From NCBI GenBank assembly GCA_039720395.1, contig CM077821.1:42902792-42966791 (forward strand): 64,000 nt of DNA, given 5' to 3'. Position numbers and translations under genes: made by a program. This stretch comes from Liquidambar formosana (lineage: Eukaryota > Streptophyta > Magnoliopsida > Saxifragales > Altingiaceae). The notes beneath the pieces are model-generated. The model saw only the letters and a list, made by a program, of their open reading frames with translations. It searched no databases and was not told the DNA's origin. Below are positions 36,538-49,800 of this stretch, one piece after another (positions within the stretch are counted from its first letter, which is position 1; each line of letters begins with the position of its first letter).

Positions 36538-39500
36538 AATACCTCATTCGGTCATTCTTAGCCCTCTCCGCCCTCTGTGCAGCCAACCCAGCATCTCTTT
36601 CTTCCATCTTTTTCTTCTTCCATTGCTTGAACAGCTCAGGAGTCATAGGAGTTGAAGTCGTTACTTTTGCACGCTAAAGCCAAAAGCAGATATTCAATTA
36701 GGAGAATTAACTAAAATGATGATAACCGGAAGGCTGCAATTGGTAATAACAAAAAACTTCTTCTGCTATGTGGAGGACATGGGAATCATTATAGCAAATC
36801 CAATGATCACCTGATTTTCAATCTCTTCCTCAATAGATATCTTCTCAGTTTCTTCCTCTAGCAAAGCCTTCATCTGAGATTTTAAAACATACCCTGGAGG
36901 AAGTGCATGCCTGTAGTGGCAGTCTTTACCACCATTTGGACAGACCCAAAACCAACCATACTGTTTCTTCTCAACTGCCTCCAAAAAGTATTTACAGACC
37001 TGCAAATATATCCAAAGACAATGAATGGACAGTGACTTTCTTAATAATTACACCACTCCTATCTCGCCATTTCCACTCTATCGGAGGCCATTAGTTTGTT
37101 AAATCATTGACCACAAGGTCCTTTCCCAATAATTACTCACATCCTTTTCGCCTTCATCTTTGATCTTGTTACTCCTTCAAACTGAAGCATAACCGATTAG
37201 AATAGTCATTGCACATCCAAATAAGTACACTAACATGACAGAGTCATAAGTGCTTGCAAAACAACCATGACATTTCTACACCATGGAATAGCGAATAAAC
37301 ATAAGTATTTCACTTGGATTTTAAGAGAACCTAGTTTAGGTGGAAAACACATTTCCAAAGCAGGGACAAAAATTTTGGGGATTTTCATGGAAGGCATTTC
37401 AAAGATGACATGGAAGCGCCATGAAGTTTTAAATGCATTGGGAAAACTTTAAACCTAGATGCCTTCTTAGAAATCTTGGGAAACACATTTCCCATATCTA
37501 CCATCTTCAGTTAGAAATTTTCCAAACCTTTTCTATGAAAAATTATGAACATTTTGTAAAAATATCTTTAATTCTTCAACTTGCCTCCACATTTCCTACT
37601 CGATTCCAAGTAATTCCCGCATTTCACACGTCATTGTGTATTTTTCTTTTGAAAATGCATTTCCAAATTTATTTCCCATGGCAATACCCATTTCTACTTC
37701 CCCTTCCGAAAACTATGAGTTAGCTAAAGGTTCTGTGTTATCTGTCCACCAATATGAAGAAAGAAATCGAACATGATTGTGTGTGTGCAATAACTAATGC
37801 ACGTTTAACAAAATAATGACAATACCAAACCTAGAATGGGAAAATTTATTATGAAACTGCTCTTGTGCAATACATGTAATATCTAAAATGTCTAAAATTC
37901 TCGGAAATGCTATTGTGTCGTACATGTAAAATTTAAAATGTCTAAAACCCTTGCAATGTGCTCCCACATTAGAAGATAATTTCACTTCCATTAGTGGTGA
38001 GAAGCTTGGATCAAGGGAGGGGTTGAAAAAAAAGAAACCAGATAAGATAATACGAAAACATCAAAAAAAGCATTTACCTTTATTTATTTATTTATTTTTT
38101 AAAAAAAAACTAAGAATTAGCAAAATAAATCATTCAAATGAAACTATGGAAGAGACTTACAATCTCAGTTGGCTTATTTTGGTTATACTCATTTTTCTTT
38201 GATTCCACAACTTTCTCCAAAGTCTCTTGATCCCAATCCTCCATTGTTTCTTAAGGAAGAAACACCACAAATACAGACAATAAAGTCAGAAAGAAAAATA
38301 ACCATATCAGAACCCATACGATAATGGCGCAAATAACACATAAATGAAGTACTATTTTGCTAAATAACCTTGGTCGCGCTTGTCACTGTATATATCAATC
38401 TTTTCTCCTTTCCTCTGAACATTCAAATCATGTGAGAACTTGCACTTAAAACCTTTTGCACACTGCCCCGCCTTATAAAACTCACATAATATGGACTTGG
38501 GATCAACACCTGATCATGTAACCAATTGCTATTAATTTGGATTCAACCCACATATGCACATAACAAAATAATCAAACTATCAATGGCCAAAAAAATCCAA
38601 CAAATAGATAATTACCAACTGGAACTTTAGGCTGACTGATTGCGATCTTGAACAAATCATTCAGCTCCTTTTCTCTAGCCTTCTCTTCCTCTTTCTTTTT
38701 CTGTTTATTAACACAAATTAATCTCATAAACGAAATTACCAATTAAATCAGTCCATGATAACCCAGCATTTTGTTGCTGAAAAATGGAGAAAAAGGACAA
38801 ATTAAAAAGATTTGACTGTTTTTTATTTTTGTTGTTATTGTTCCAAAAAAGTGAAAAACCCAACTCAACAAAGCCGTAAGGCTGTACTGGGCTAATAGAA
38901 TGGAGGTTTTGTTAAATAACAAAAAACTAAGATTCAAATTTATGATTTCTTTTCTTTTTCAAATCAATTGATGATTTCCCTCTGTTTGGCCGCCAATAAA
39001 ACAGATGAAAACCACTTAACCCCCCCCCCCCCCCCAAAAAAAAAAAAAACCAATAAAATGAACAAGAAAATAGAAATTAGGAAATTGAGTCTTTTGTTCT
39101 TTTTCCCATTTTGTTTCAGAAAAAAATGAAAAGAAAAGGTGAGAAATTCAGCCCAACTACCCATGCATTTATATTAGGTTCAGTCAGGTGTAGTGTCTTG
39201 TTAATAAAATAATGGAAATTCTAAGATTCAACATTATGATTTCTTTCTTTTTTTTCCTACATATTCTTGGCAACCAAACAAAGCCTATGGGTGAAAAGGG
39301 TTCAAAGAGAATCAAACCTTGGCTGCAACCATGTAAAATCAAACCTCTATTTTGTTACAGAGAAAAATGGGCTTGATAAAAAAACAAAAACAAATTTTGA
39401 TTTGCTTGTTTGTTTCCAAAATAGAGAACCAACTCAACTACGCAATATGTTACATACTTATATTAGATTCAGCTATATCGAATCTTTATACTACAGACTG

Positions 39501-40618
39501 TAGTCTTCGCGAATGCCTATGGTGACACATGTCCCATTCGTCTTTACTACTACGCCTTCAATTTCAAGCTCCCATCAATGTCATAAATCTAGTAGTTGAG
39601 TGTCACTTTAAGTACGACATCCTGAAAATTCCACTGACTCTCATCATCTCGCTTCTTCTTCTTCATCTGGGTTGTCGTTTCTTTCCAACATGGGATGATA
39701 ATGGTTTGAGGAAACTGAAAGTGGTTTCAGCAGCCACGGTGGATTTGCCTCAAAGCACAGTCCTTGTTATCACTGCTGGTGGTAGAACCGGTATTGCCCC
39801 CTGTTCTGTTTTCCTTTTTGATCGTTTATTAAATGTTGTTCGTTTGGTGTAAATGATACAATTCTTCAGTTAAGGCATTTGTTTGTGGAGGGCGGTCATT
39901 TGTTAGCCAATTGGATTTCAAATGGAAGAAACATGGATTAAAGAGTACAGTATAGAAACACATACACGATGAAAAATATAAGAATTTAAAGTTCTGATTT
40001 CGTTTCTTTTCCCCACATTTTCCTCGGCGAGCAAACAAATCCTGGGGTTAAAGGGGATGCATGGGATAGATGAATTACATTCAGCTTCAGTGGAATTTAC
40101 AATACATGATAAAAAAAATAAATGAAAAATCTCTGGTTTAAACGTTCTGACTTTCTTTTTTCCCTTTTTGTCTCTTGTTCCTTGCAATTTCTCGGGAATT
40201 AAACAAACAAAGCGTTCGGATTAAAGGGTGTTTTTGCTAGAGCTGAATTAGATTAAGCTTAAGTGAAAATTTTACAATACATAATGAAAAAAAAAAAAAA
40301 CCTAAGATAAAAAGGTTCTGACTTTCTATTTCTTTTTCAATTTTGTTTCATTTTCCTGCATTTTATCGGCAACCAAACAAACAAAGCTTAAAGGGGAGGG
40401 GGGGGGGGGTTAAATGGGGTGTTTGGCAATAAAAAAGAGAAACGAACCTTGGCGTTGATCTTGGAAGGGTCGGGCTTGGGCTGGACGGATTGTTGAAGGG
40501 ATTGGACGTATTTCTGGACATTCTTGCTCTTGTTCTTGTTCTTAAGACCGAATGTCTTGTCTTCTACGATCTTCTGCTTCTTCGCTAACTCTGCTTTCGA
40601 TTGCTGCTTCGGAGGCAT
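34207..40618 (-). CDS. ZC3H15/DFRP1-like CCCH zinc-finger protein, 8 exons
   Basis: Exons on the minus strand: 40448-40618, 38616-38700, 38369-38509, 38161-38249, 36811-36999, 36543-36673, 36328-36430, 34207-34380. Phases agree and give 360 residues, the usual size. The N-terminus ([38 protein letters not shown]) is the hallmark of the DRG family regulatory protein 1 group. Exon 3 holds a canonical CX7CX5CX3H finger ([19 protein letters not shown]). Exon 5 holds a second C/H cluster ([13 protein letters not shown]). The C-terminus has the acidic DFRP region ([20 protein letters not shown]). These proteins stabilise the DRG1 GTPase and associate with ribosomes in the cytoplasm; that role is by family. 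Introns carry a SINE, an (AG)n run and diverged tandem repeats. No frame damage. Confidence 0.94.
36078..36276 (-). mobile_element. SINE with 18-bp target-site duplication, in a ZC3H15 intron
   Basis: On the minus strand the element starts CCACCCTTGGGTAGCCCAGT and has a good A box (TAGCCCAGTTGG, plus-strand 36254-36265) and B box (GGTTTGATTCC, plus-strand 36202-36212) about 40 bases apart. It is flanked by perfect 18-bp direct repeats (AGGTCTCCAAGACCTTTG) at 36060-36077 and 36277-36294. Insert length is 199 bp. This is the cleanest retroposon in the window. Confidence 0.88.
36493..36534. repeat. (AG)n microsatellite
   Basis: About 21 AG units lie a few bases downstream of ZC3H15 exon 6 (on the minus strand, a CT tract in the following intron). 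Confidence 0.95.
39200..40420. repeat. Diverged tandem repeats in ZC3H15 intron 1, period about 170-175 bp
   Basis: The phrase (T/C)GGC(A/G)A(C/G)CAAACAAA...TTAAAGGG recurs near 39270, 40025, 40200 and 40370. Each is preceded by a T-rich tract and GTTCTGA(T/C)TT(T/C)(C/G)TTT, and followed by TTCAG/TTAAG...AATTTACAATACAT(G/A)AT. The three right-hand copies are evenly spaced. Non-coding. Confidence 0.65.
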
Positions 40619-42293
40619 CTCTGATCTGCATCAAATTTTCTTGCTTCTGGTTTTTTCCTAGGGTTTCTGTTTTCGTCCGAGTGTGAAAGATGATCGGAGG
40701 GCAAAGAGTTCTTGATCGTGAGATCTCTTCGACCTGTGATTAGGCTGTATGGGCCTGTTGTATTTAAAGGTCCCTCCCAGGTGCCGTGGCAGGACTCTTT
40801 CTGGTTTTGTGGACTTTGGCTTTGGTCCTCAAAGGAGTGGAATTTTTTTTTTTTTTTTTTCATAGGAGTGGATTACTATAAGCCTCTCTTTTGAAACAGC
40901 TACTACAAGCTTACTGAAGCATTAGGCTATTTAGGGTTGTCGATATATTTAACTACTTTTCTACCCACAATAAAAAAAAGGATATATTTAACAAGTTTAT
41001 TTTTCCTATCCAAAAATATAAAAAATAAAAAATAAAACATTTAAAATAAGACTTGAGATTAACACCTTGAACTTTCTAGATAGTTAGGAGTTTTTAATAT
41101 GAGTTGATTTCAAGCTGACTAATAGGTTCGATTATTTTAAATATTAATGAACTTATTAAGCCAAGTAAGACATTGCTGAATTTTTGGCTTGATAAATTAA
41201 TAAATCAAAAGGGAAGTTTGAACTTGATTTGTTTATCTTAGATTCCTAGGGATAAGTTTGAACAAGCCTACTATTAAAACAATCTTGAACTAAGTTTAAA
41301 CAGCTTGGTTTGTTTTCCTATCCTATGGATGAAGGAAAGTGCTAATGATCCCCCCTCCCCCCTTAATATCTTTATGTAATGGTGTGGCTATTGACATGGT
41401 ATGCAGTTATAAATAAAATAATAAAAAAACAAATTATTGATGTGGTTGTTTATGTGATTGCTGCATTTATCTATTGGTGTGGTTATTGACATTAGAGAAT
41501 TTACTATTAGGGATTACTAGTACTATTCATATATGAATTACTTAATGTGTCTCTGCTCTATATACATAATCATTATGTTTCAGTGCCTTACTTTGGTAAT
41601 AGTTAAGAAGTTTAGAATATTATTAAACCCTTATTTTATCTAAGGACAATTCTATGTCCATGGGATGGGATGAGGTGACATTTATTTTTTGAAGACATAA
41701 GAACCCAAGTTTTTTTTATCATTTTTTGATAATGCCATAGACGCATGAACATGTATACTAACTCAGTAAACAAAATAGGTATACTTAGCATTTTCCTTTA
41801 TCAAAAATAGTATACCAAAACATTGAGACTCACAATCACTAATTTAATAGAAGTAATCTCTCACCAGTTATTCAATATAATTTTTAACTTTTTTTTAGTT
41901 TTATTTACAATCAATAGAATTAATTATTATCCCTAATCCCTCTAATACCAAAAAATGGATATTAATGTTTTTCCATGAATTTGAACTCAATATTACTACT
42001 TAACAAGTAATGAGAATGCTATTCGAGAATATCAAAATTAAGAAGTTATTACAATTTGAAATGCAATAATTGGCAAATGAATCTCATAGTGTCACATAGA
42101 AAAAATAATAATGAACATGATGAACATGATTTATATACAGTCTGACATACAAGTCTTAGTAAATTAGACCCTTTCAAGGGATTGGTTTACAATACCTGTT
42201 GTTTTCAACGTTGTCTCATTTGGTCAGAATTATCCTTTTGTATTTATTTTAGAGACTTAATTACCAATCAAGTTTACCCCCAGCCCCACCCCC

Positions 42294-42342
<49 letters not shown>

Positions 42343-42797
42343 AAAAAAAAAAAGTCACAAAAAATTCAAGTTCATTCACTCTCTCTTAAAACAAATCTAG
42401 ATTTGGTGATAATTTGAAAAAAAAAAAAAGAGAAAAAAAGAAAAAGGAGCCATCTCCGTGTTTAAAATGATTTGAACTATCCATAAAAATAATAGACTAG
42501 TTCAAGACAAAAGACCAAAATATTTCTCAGACAAATTCTTGCTCCTCCAAACACATCCCAATCATACACAATTACACATGCCTTTCAAAAGTTTCAAATC
42601 CAAATTATCTGATCCTAACTCACACAACCCCACCCCACCCCCCAAAAAAAAAAAAGAAAAAAGGAAAAAGAAAGTATAATACACCTGCCAACCAAAAAAA
42701 TAAAAATAAAATACGGGCAAAAAAATTAAAACTAAAAAAAAAAAAAAATGGCACTACAAAATCGTGTTGCAGCAACAGAAAAAACGGTTGGCCAAGA
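40619..42797. other. Divergent promoter region between ZC3H15 and PPR genes
   Basis: The two genes are transcribed away from each other from this 2.2-kb gap. No other gene is recognised. It is AT-rich with A runs and includes the 38-C/21-A homopolymer pair at 42295-42353 and a smaller C-rich/A-rich junction at about 42629-42655. A pyrimidine-rich leader is seen before ZC3H15 (upstream of 40618). Confidence 0.5.
42295..42353. repeat. C38-A21 homopolymer junction
   Basis: An uninterrupted run of 38 C is followed immediately by 21 A, preceded by interrupted C runs from about 42277. It is the longest homopolymer in the window. Such length is rare in plant DNA and its exact count should be treated as unreliable. 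Confidence 0.9.
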
Positions 42798-43857
42798 ATG
42801 AGGGACCTTGTCATCCTCAACTCCTCCACTGTGATACCTCCAAACCCTACACCACCCCACCACCACCACCACCACCACAAACCCAAACCCTCACTTCTCA
42901 ACCCCACCAAGCTCCCCTCCTCTAAACACCCACCAATCTCCACCGTCCATTCTTCCTCCCCAATCCCCACTACCATCCGACAGGACCTCACCACCACCGA
43001 CCGGCCGCCACGAATCCCCCCTCAAATACTACGCCGACCTCGCTTCGAACCTCGCCGCAGACGGCCGTCTCAATGATTTCCTGATGATCGCCGAGACCGT
43101 CCTCGTTAATGGGTTCGAGCCTTCGCGGTTCGTCGCGTCCTTGAATGTCGGGCTCGTATCGAGGGGGATTTCGGGGGTTCTTCGCGAGGGGAAGATTTGG
43201 AGTGTTGTCGAGGTGTTGAGGAGTGTTGAGAAGCTTGGGATTTCTGCATTGGGGTTGTTTGATGGAAGTGCCATAAAAATGCTGGCGAAAGAATGTCGCC
43301 GGATTGTGGATTGCGGCGAGGTGGAGGAGGCGGTTGAATTGATGGAAATTCTTGCAGGTAAAATCGTTGAGTTGATTTTTTGGAATACCCAAATATTATA
43401 CTATTTCAATTTTGTCACTGTTTGTATGAATTAATTTTTTAGAGAATAAAAATCTTTCAGGATTCCAAAAATTTAGGCCAGTCATTAGTTTTTTACAAAA
43501 GTTTCAGCTAGTTAGGGTAACTGTTAAACCTATATATATATATATATATTACTCCTAGGGTCAGGGTTTCAAATTTTATGCAAAATTTATTTACACCATT
43601 CTTAAGCCATTTGATCCACAAGATCCTACAGTTTCCCAAAAAAGCGGATGTGGATACCTGACAAATTAGCTAGTGTTAAAAATTGTGTAAAAAAATCTTT
43701 GTCCCATTATCTTAATCGACACACACATAAATATACAGTCCCCATCTCTTAAGGGATTCCAGCCTTATGTAAGTTTGGTAAGGACTTTAATTTTTCTTGG
43801 ATAAGTTATGTAAGGACATTTAATCTCAGCCCTAAATTTTTATCGAATGGTTAATGT

Positions 43858-43892
<35 letters not shown>

Positions 43893-46800
43893 TATGATAG
43901 TTTCAAGATATGCTGTCCAATTGAGTGGTGTAGGAGAAAGAGCCCAGAAATTAGCTACAAGTTAGTTTCTATTAAGTTTATTAGCAATCAACTTATTAGT
44001 GTCTCATAGTTTATTGTCACTGAACTTAAATTCACTCAATTGCATTATTAAAGAGGTTTTATTGCAAAAGGAATCCAAAAAATATTGTTTCCTTTGTAGT
44101 GTGTTATGTGTGGGGGATCCGGATGTATTTATACTGTCATAGTAGAGATGTTGTGCATTGGATAATAGGTGTTTTAATGGTTCAGGTTTTCGTTTCTCAA
44201 TCAAAAAACTAGTGGAGCCACATGACGTTATAAAAATTTGCATTGAAAAATGTAACCCAGAAATGGCTGTAAGGTATGACTCATCAGGTTTATTGGGAGT
44301 TGAATTTTGTAAAGTAACAGCTTTGTAAGAGTATTGATTTATAATCATTATCATTTTTCCCCAATTGTGGTGCTTTATAGCTTGTGCTTCATGGTTGATA
44401 CAACTCCACTTAACAAAGCCTTAACCTTATTATTTATTGCCATTCTAATCTATCTAGGGCCATATCTTCTATTAAATCCTAAACCATCATGTTCTTCCTT
44501 CATTGTAGTGACTTTGACTTGAATCAGACCACCCTCTCCAATTGGTATAATATTGGAATTTATTATGATACCATATTCTTATGATCATCTATACATGCAG
44601 AATTCCCAAAACAAAGTCAAATTTCCCACCAATTCAGTTCATTATGTGAAATGACAACACAAGACCACATTCTGTAAAATGACAACACATTGCCCTGCTA
44701 GCCATGAGATGCTTGCAATTTTTTGCATATCATTTGAGTTCTTTCCTTGAAATTTCATTATGTCGAATCTAGTTCAACAGGATTAATTTGAAGCCAAAAC
44801 ACAGCTTTCTGGCTTGCATGCTATCCGGATGAGCAAATGGTATAACAATACACTTTGTCCATATTTTCGAGGTGAGCACCATGCATGCAGGCTGGTTGAG
44901 CACCTCATTCATACTATACGTGTGAGCACCCTGAATAAGACACCTTATTTGTACTCTCCACATGAGCACCATCAATTCTGTCCTTTTTATTTTAGTCCAT
45001 CAAATGCCATGTTTTTAGTCAAAGTGTGACATTAAATCATTTTTACAATATTCCAACTCCTTTTTTGGCCTTTTCACCTTCCTTTAGAGTCTTCAGCACT
45101 CACTACTTCTCAATGGTGCTGTTTAGCTTGTTTGTTGTCCACAATCTGTTCTCCCTTATTTTGCTGCTTCTAAATTTTATCAAATGTCCTCTCTTCAAAA
45201 GTCACGTTTCTTAGTTCTTTCACCCATCCATCTCAAAATCTTTTAATCAGCTTTACATATGAATATCTTTTTCTTGTTTTTGGTATTCGAATTATCTTCT
45301 CATTTCTATCTATATGAGATTTAGATATATATCTACCAGACCGTTGCTTTATATACCAAATATTTCCATATCCACTTATCCAATATTTTTGTTTCATCAA
45401 TGTGATGGAGAATGGACGTGAGAAGGAGATTTTAATTTCCAGTCTCCTATTAGTTTGTTATGTTATATTATTAAATTAATATTTAATATTGTATTGAATT
45501 TAAGGAAAAACATATGAGATTTTCCCTTTTTTAACAGATTAAAGTAAATTGAAAAGTATTTGAAGTGTCTTGCTTCAACCCACGAAAAGATTACTCTGCG
45601 GTTCATTTGCTACATACGAATTATTTCATCATTGGAACATGTTTCTCATAATGTTTTTGATAGTTGGGGGGTACATTTTATGTTTGGTTACACTTTATGC
45701 TTGTTAGTCACTTTTTTTATGCAATGACTATCATATTTTGCAGGTATGCATGTATTCTTCCACATGCACAAATATTATTCTGTACAATTATTCATGAATT
45801 CGGAAAGAAAGGGGACTTAAGATCTGCTTTGACAGCATTTGAAACATCCAAGCACAAGTTGAGTGGTCCTAATATGTATGCCTATCGCATGATGATTGAT
45901 GTTTGTGGTCTTTGTGGTGACTCTGTAAAGTCTAGGTACATTTATGAGGTATTTGCCTTGAATGCCTTATAATTTTTTTATATAAGATCGCTTCTTTCGT
46001 TTCAGATAATTCCAAAAGTTTCATTCTACCTTTATGATCCAGGTTTTTCTTGTACATTTTGATATTGCTGCAGGAGTTACTCTCACAGAAGGTCACCCCG
46101 AATATTTATGTTTTCAACAGTCTAATGAATGTGAATGCCCATGATTTGAGCTACACCTTGCGTGCCTACAAGCATATGCAAGTAATGCTCTCTCTCTCTC
46201 ATCCTCCCACAAAATGCACACTCACTCACACAGTTACACATTTTGCTCATTTATAGGTGGGCTATTTTGATGATATGCTTTTCCAGTTTTTCCAAGTACA
46301 GTAGCTTTCATTCTATAATCTTACCAAACCTTCAGAGTGGTTGCTCTAAAATCTTTTGTAATAAAAGCTGGTTGCTGTAATCTTCTCAAAGTTGTTGACT
46401 GATTTGATATTTGTGCCATTTGTTTGATAATTAATAGGTAATACAAAACTCCTAATGGATCATCATAAAAAGTACAATGTTTAATGTGCTGCACTTTTAT
46501 GCCTTTTTTCCTACCCCACTTTTTTTTTACAAAAAAAAAAAAAGAAAAAAAACTCAATTCATTCTTCTTTTTCACATTTTGATTGATGAAAAAATTTGCT
46601 AATTTAAATTTTAAGCTCCTAAAAATGCTATTCCCCCCCCCCCCCCCCCCCCTAGAATTTTCTTAATAACATCAGTTACGGTTACACTAGTTTCTTTGCT
46701 ATCATCTGACACATTACTTGACATTATCTTATGTTTAATGCTAAATAAATGAAAAGTATTTAGTGCATTGTTATTAACTATACAACATTCTTAATGTGTT

Positions 46801-49800
46801 GCTTTCCTATAATTGTTAACATGTTTCTTTCCTATAATTAGAATTTAGGTGTCATAGCAGATATGGCTTCTTTTAATATCCTTTTAAAGGCATGTTGTCT
46901 TGCTGGAAGAGTTGATTTGGCCCAAGACATTTATAGGGAGGTGCAGCATTTGGAATCAACAGGAATCTTGAAATTGGATGTCTTCACGTACAGCACAATT
47001 ATAAAGGTATGTCTCACTATAGTAAATGATCATCAACTTCAATACCTCCTTCTTTAGCTCATTATCATAAAGTTCTTGCATACTTATTACATATTGTTCT
47101 GGTGAAAGTGGATAATACTTTAGTGAGATTCTCTTCTGCGTTATCTTCATCACCTCTGCATCAAATTTCCAGGTCTTTGCAGATGCAAAATTGTGGCAAA
47201 TGGCACTGAAAATTAAAGAAGATATGTTGTCAGCTGGTGTTACTCCCAATACAGTTACTTGGTCATCTTTAATTAGTGCCTGTGCCAATACAGGTCTTGT
47301 AGAGCAGGCAATTCAATTATTTGAAGAGATGCTTCTGGCTGGTTGTGAGCCTAATTCACAATGTTGTAACATCCTTCTACATGCCTGTGTTGAGGCTTTT
47401 CAGTATGACAGGGCTTTTCGTCTTTTCCAGTGCTGGAAGGGAAGTGGATTCCAGGGGACCTTTGGGAAAGTTGACAATGGCAGTACTGATAACATTCTAC
47501 ATGCAGAGAATACATATGAAAATTGTAGTACTACTATGCCAAACTGCAGAACTGATTCGCATTATTCTAGCTATGCTAAAAAATTTTCCTTTACACCCAC
47601 AACTACGACATATAATATTATGATGAAGGCCTGCGGAACTGATTACTACCGCGCAAAAGCTTTGATGGATGAGATGAAGACGGTTGGTCTTTCTCCTAAC
47701 CATATAAGCTGGTCAATTTTAATGGATATTTGTGGAGGCTCAGGAAATGCTGAGGGTGCTATACAGGTAAGACATACATTATCTCTACCAATAGTGATGA
47801 TTGATGTCAATACTTCAAAAAGGATTTTTATGTTTTCCTTTAACAAAACCTTGCCATACTAGAATATACCCTGATTTTTTTTTTTGCTTCTAGTATTTGA
47901 AAATAAGAAGTTTGGTCTTACTTTCTACTCAAGACCTATCAGGGTGGTGGATTAAGGCAGGGAGTAAGCATGCAAATTTCGTTTGGAAAATGGTGCCGCA
48001 TGCCCTTTTCGGTGTATTCGGCAAAAATGAAACTCAAGAACTTTTGAAGGGGTGGAAGCTTCTTTAGTTGATTTAAAGTCCGTTTTTATTAAAATTCTTT
48101 TTTGTTGGTTTAGTAGCCATATAGTTGGGCGTAAGTCCCTCTTTTGTTATTTTTTGTAGATTCTCTTAAGCTCTAGTTTAGGGATGTTGGCTAGTGCTTG
48201 TATATGTCTCATTTACATGGGCTAAGCCCTTTTGGTTTCTCATACATCTATTACTTCATAAGAATAAAATAATTTTGGTCATGTTCACTTAGGACCCTGT
48301 CACTTCCCAGCAAGAACTTTGATTTCATAATTTTTAGTGTATGAAGTGAGGGTGTCTATACATTGTCTAAATATCTCAATAGTAAACTGATGCAGTTACG
48401 TAGGAACGTGTGTTGTACTCTAGCTTATTTAGGGTAGTACATGTTGGTCCAGAAGTCAGTACAGATAATTCCTAGAGGACCTAAAAGGCTAAGTTTTTTG
48501 CTTACATCGGACTTGATGTTAGTTTCTTATCCTTTTTCTCAACACTAAGATATGGGCTCAAATAATAATGTCTTTTTTTTTTGTGCCTTTTCTCCCTTGG
48601 TCTTCATTAACAGAAGCTTCCATGAGGACAGAAGCTTCCATGGGGATATAAGATCTCTAATTACCATTTCTTCTTTCAGTGCAGATATTGAAAACTATGA
48701 ACATGGCTGGAATCAAAGCTGATGTTGTTGCATATACAACAGCCATCAAGGTCCAAAGCTTTCTTGTTTTATCTTTTCTTTTTTTCTTTTTATTTTGTTT
48801 AATCAGATGCTCCAATGCAATCGCATTATCTCAAACTAATTTTATTAAACATGTTGATTCATCTCGCTCTTTGACTCACAGGTATGCGTGGAGAGTAAAA
48901 ATTTGAAGTTAGCATTTTCACTATTTTCAGAAATGAAAACTCATCAAATACAACCAAATTTGGTAAGTACGACAAGCATGTCTGGTTCTAGTACTCAAAC
49001 TGAATTATGCATTAAATGTGAATTTTTATAATAAAAAAAATGTCAAAATTAGTCTTGCTTCATTTTTACTGCCATGTAACGAAACTGCTAAAAGATCCTG
49101 TAACATAATAAAAACTGCTCAAAGACATTCAATGACCTTTTCTTTATTTCCAATAATATGTAATAGTTAAAATAACAGCTTTTCTGATGTGTTCTAGATA
49201 TGATTATGTATATTGTTAAAAATGTCAAATAAAGTGATCGTAATTTCAATTAGTGTTCTGGAGCTGGTTGCACATATCATTATAGTAAAAGGCTTTTTCG
49301 ACTCAATTCGAGATGTAAAAATTGTGGGAAGTTGTTATTTCAGGTGACTTATAACACACTTTTAAGAGCTCGTACCAGATATGGTTCCTTACATGAAGTG
49401 CAACAATGCCTGGCCATATATCAGGATATGCGAAAAGCGGGGTACGTCCACATACAGTGAGTATGTGACTGTGGGAGTGTTTCCATTAAACTCATCATCC
49501 TCCCAAATTAATATGAATATATCCCAGCAAATCTAGCTTTATCCTCCATTTTTATTTAATTTATATTGCTGCATAAGGCATACAATTATCATGCAATCCC
49601 AGTTCTTATAGGAGTAATGCTCTCTTGCAATTAATACCATTTTTCATGAATCATACCCCTATATGGATATATGCTTGATTTTCCGTGCAATGTCATTCAT
49701 CTGAAGATATTACCAAATTATATTCTTTCTTCAACTCATAAGAATCTAATTGTCCAAGATAAACAATTCATTTAATAGTTCATCACCTGGCCACGAAGCT

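Noticed and set aside
42620..42997. 125-codon minus-strand ORF over the PPR start
   Set aside because: Gly/Trp/Phe-rich shadow of the (CCA)n and A-run sequence opposite PPR exon 1.
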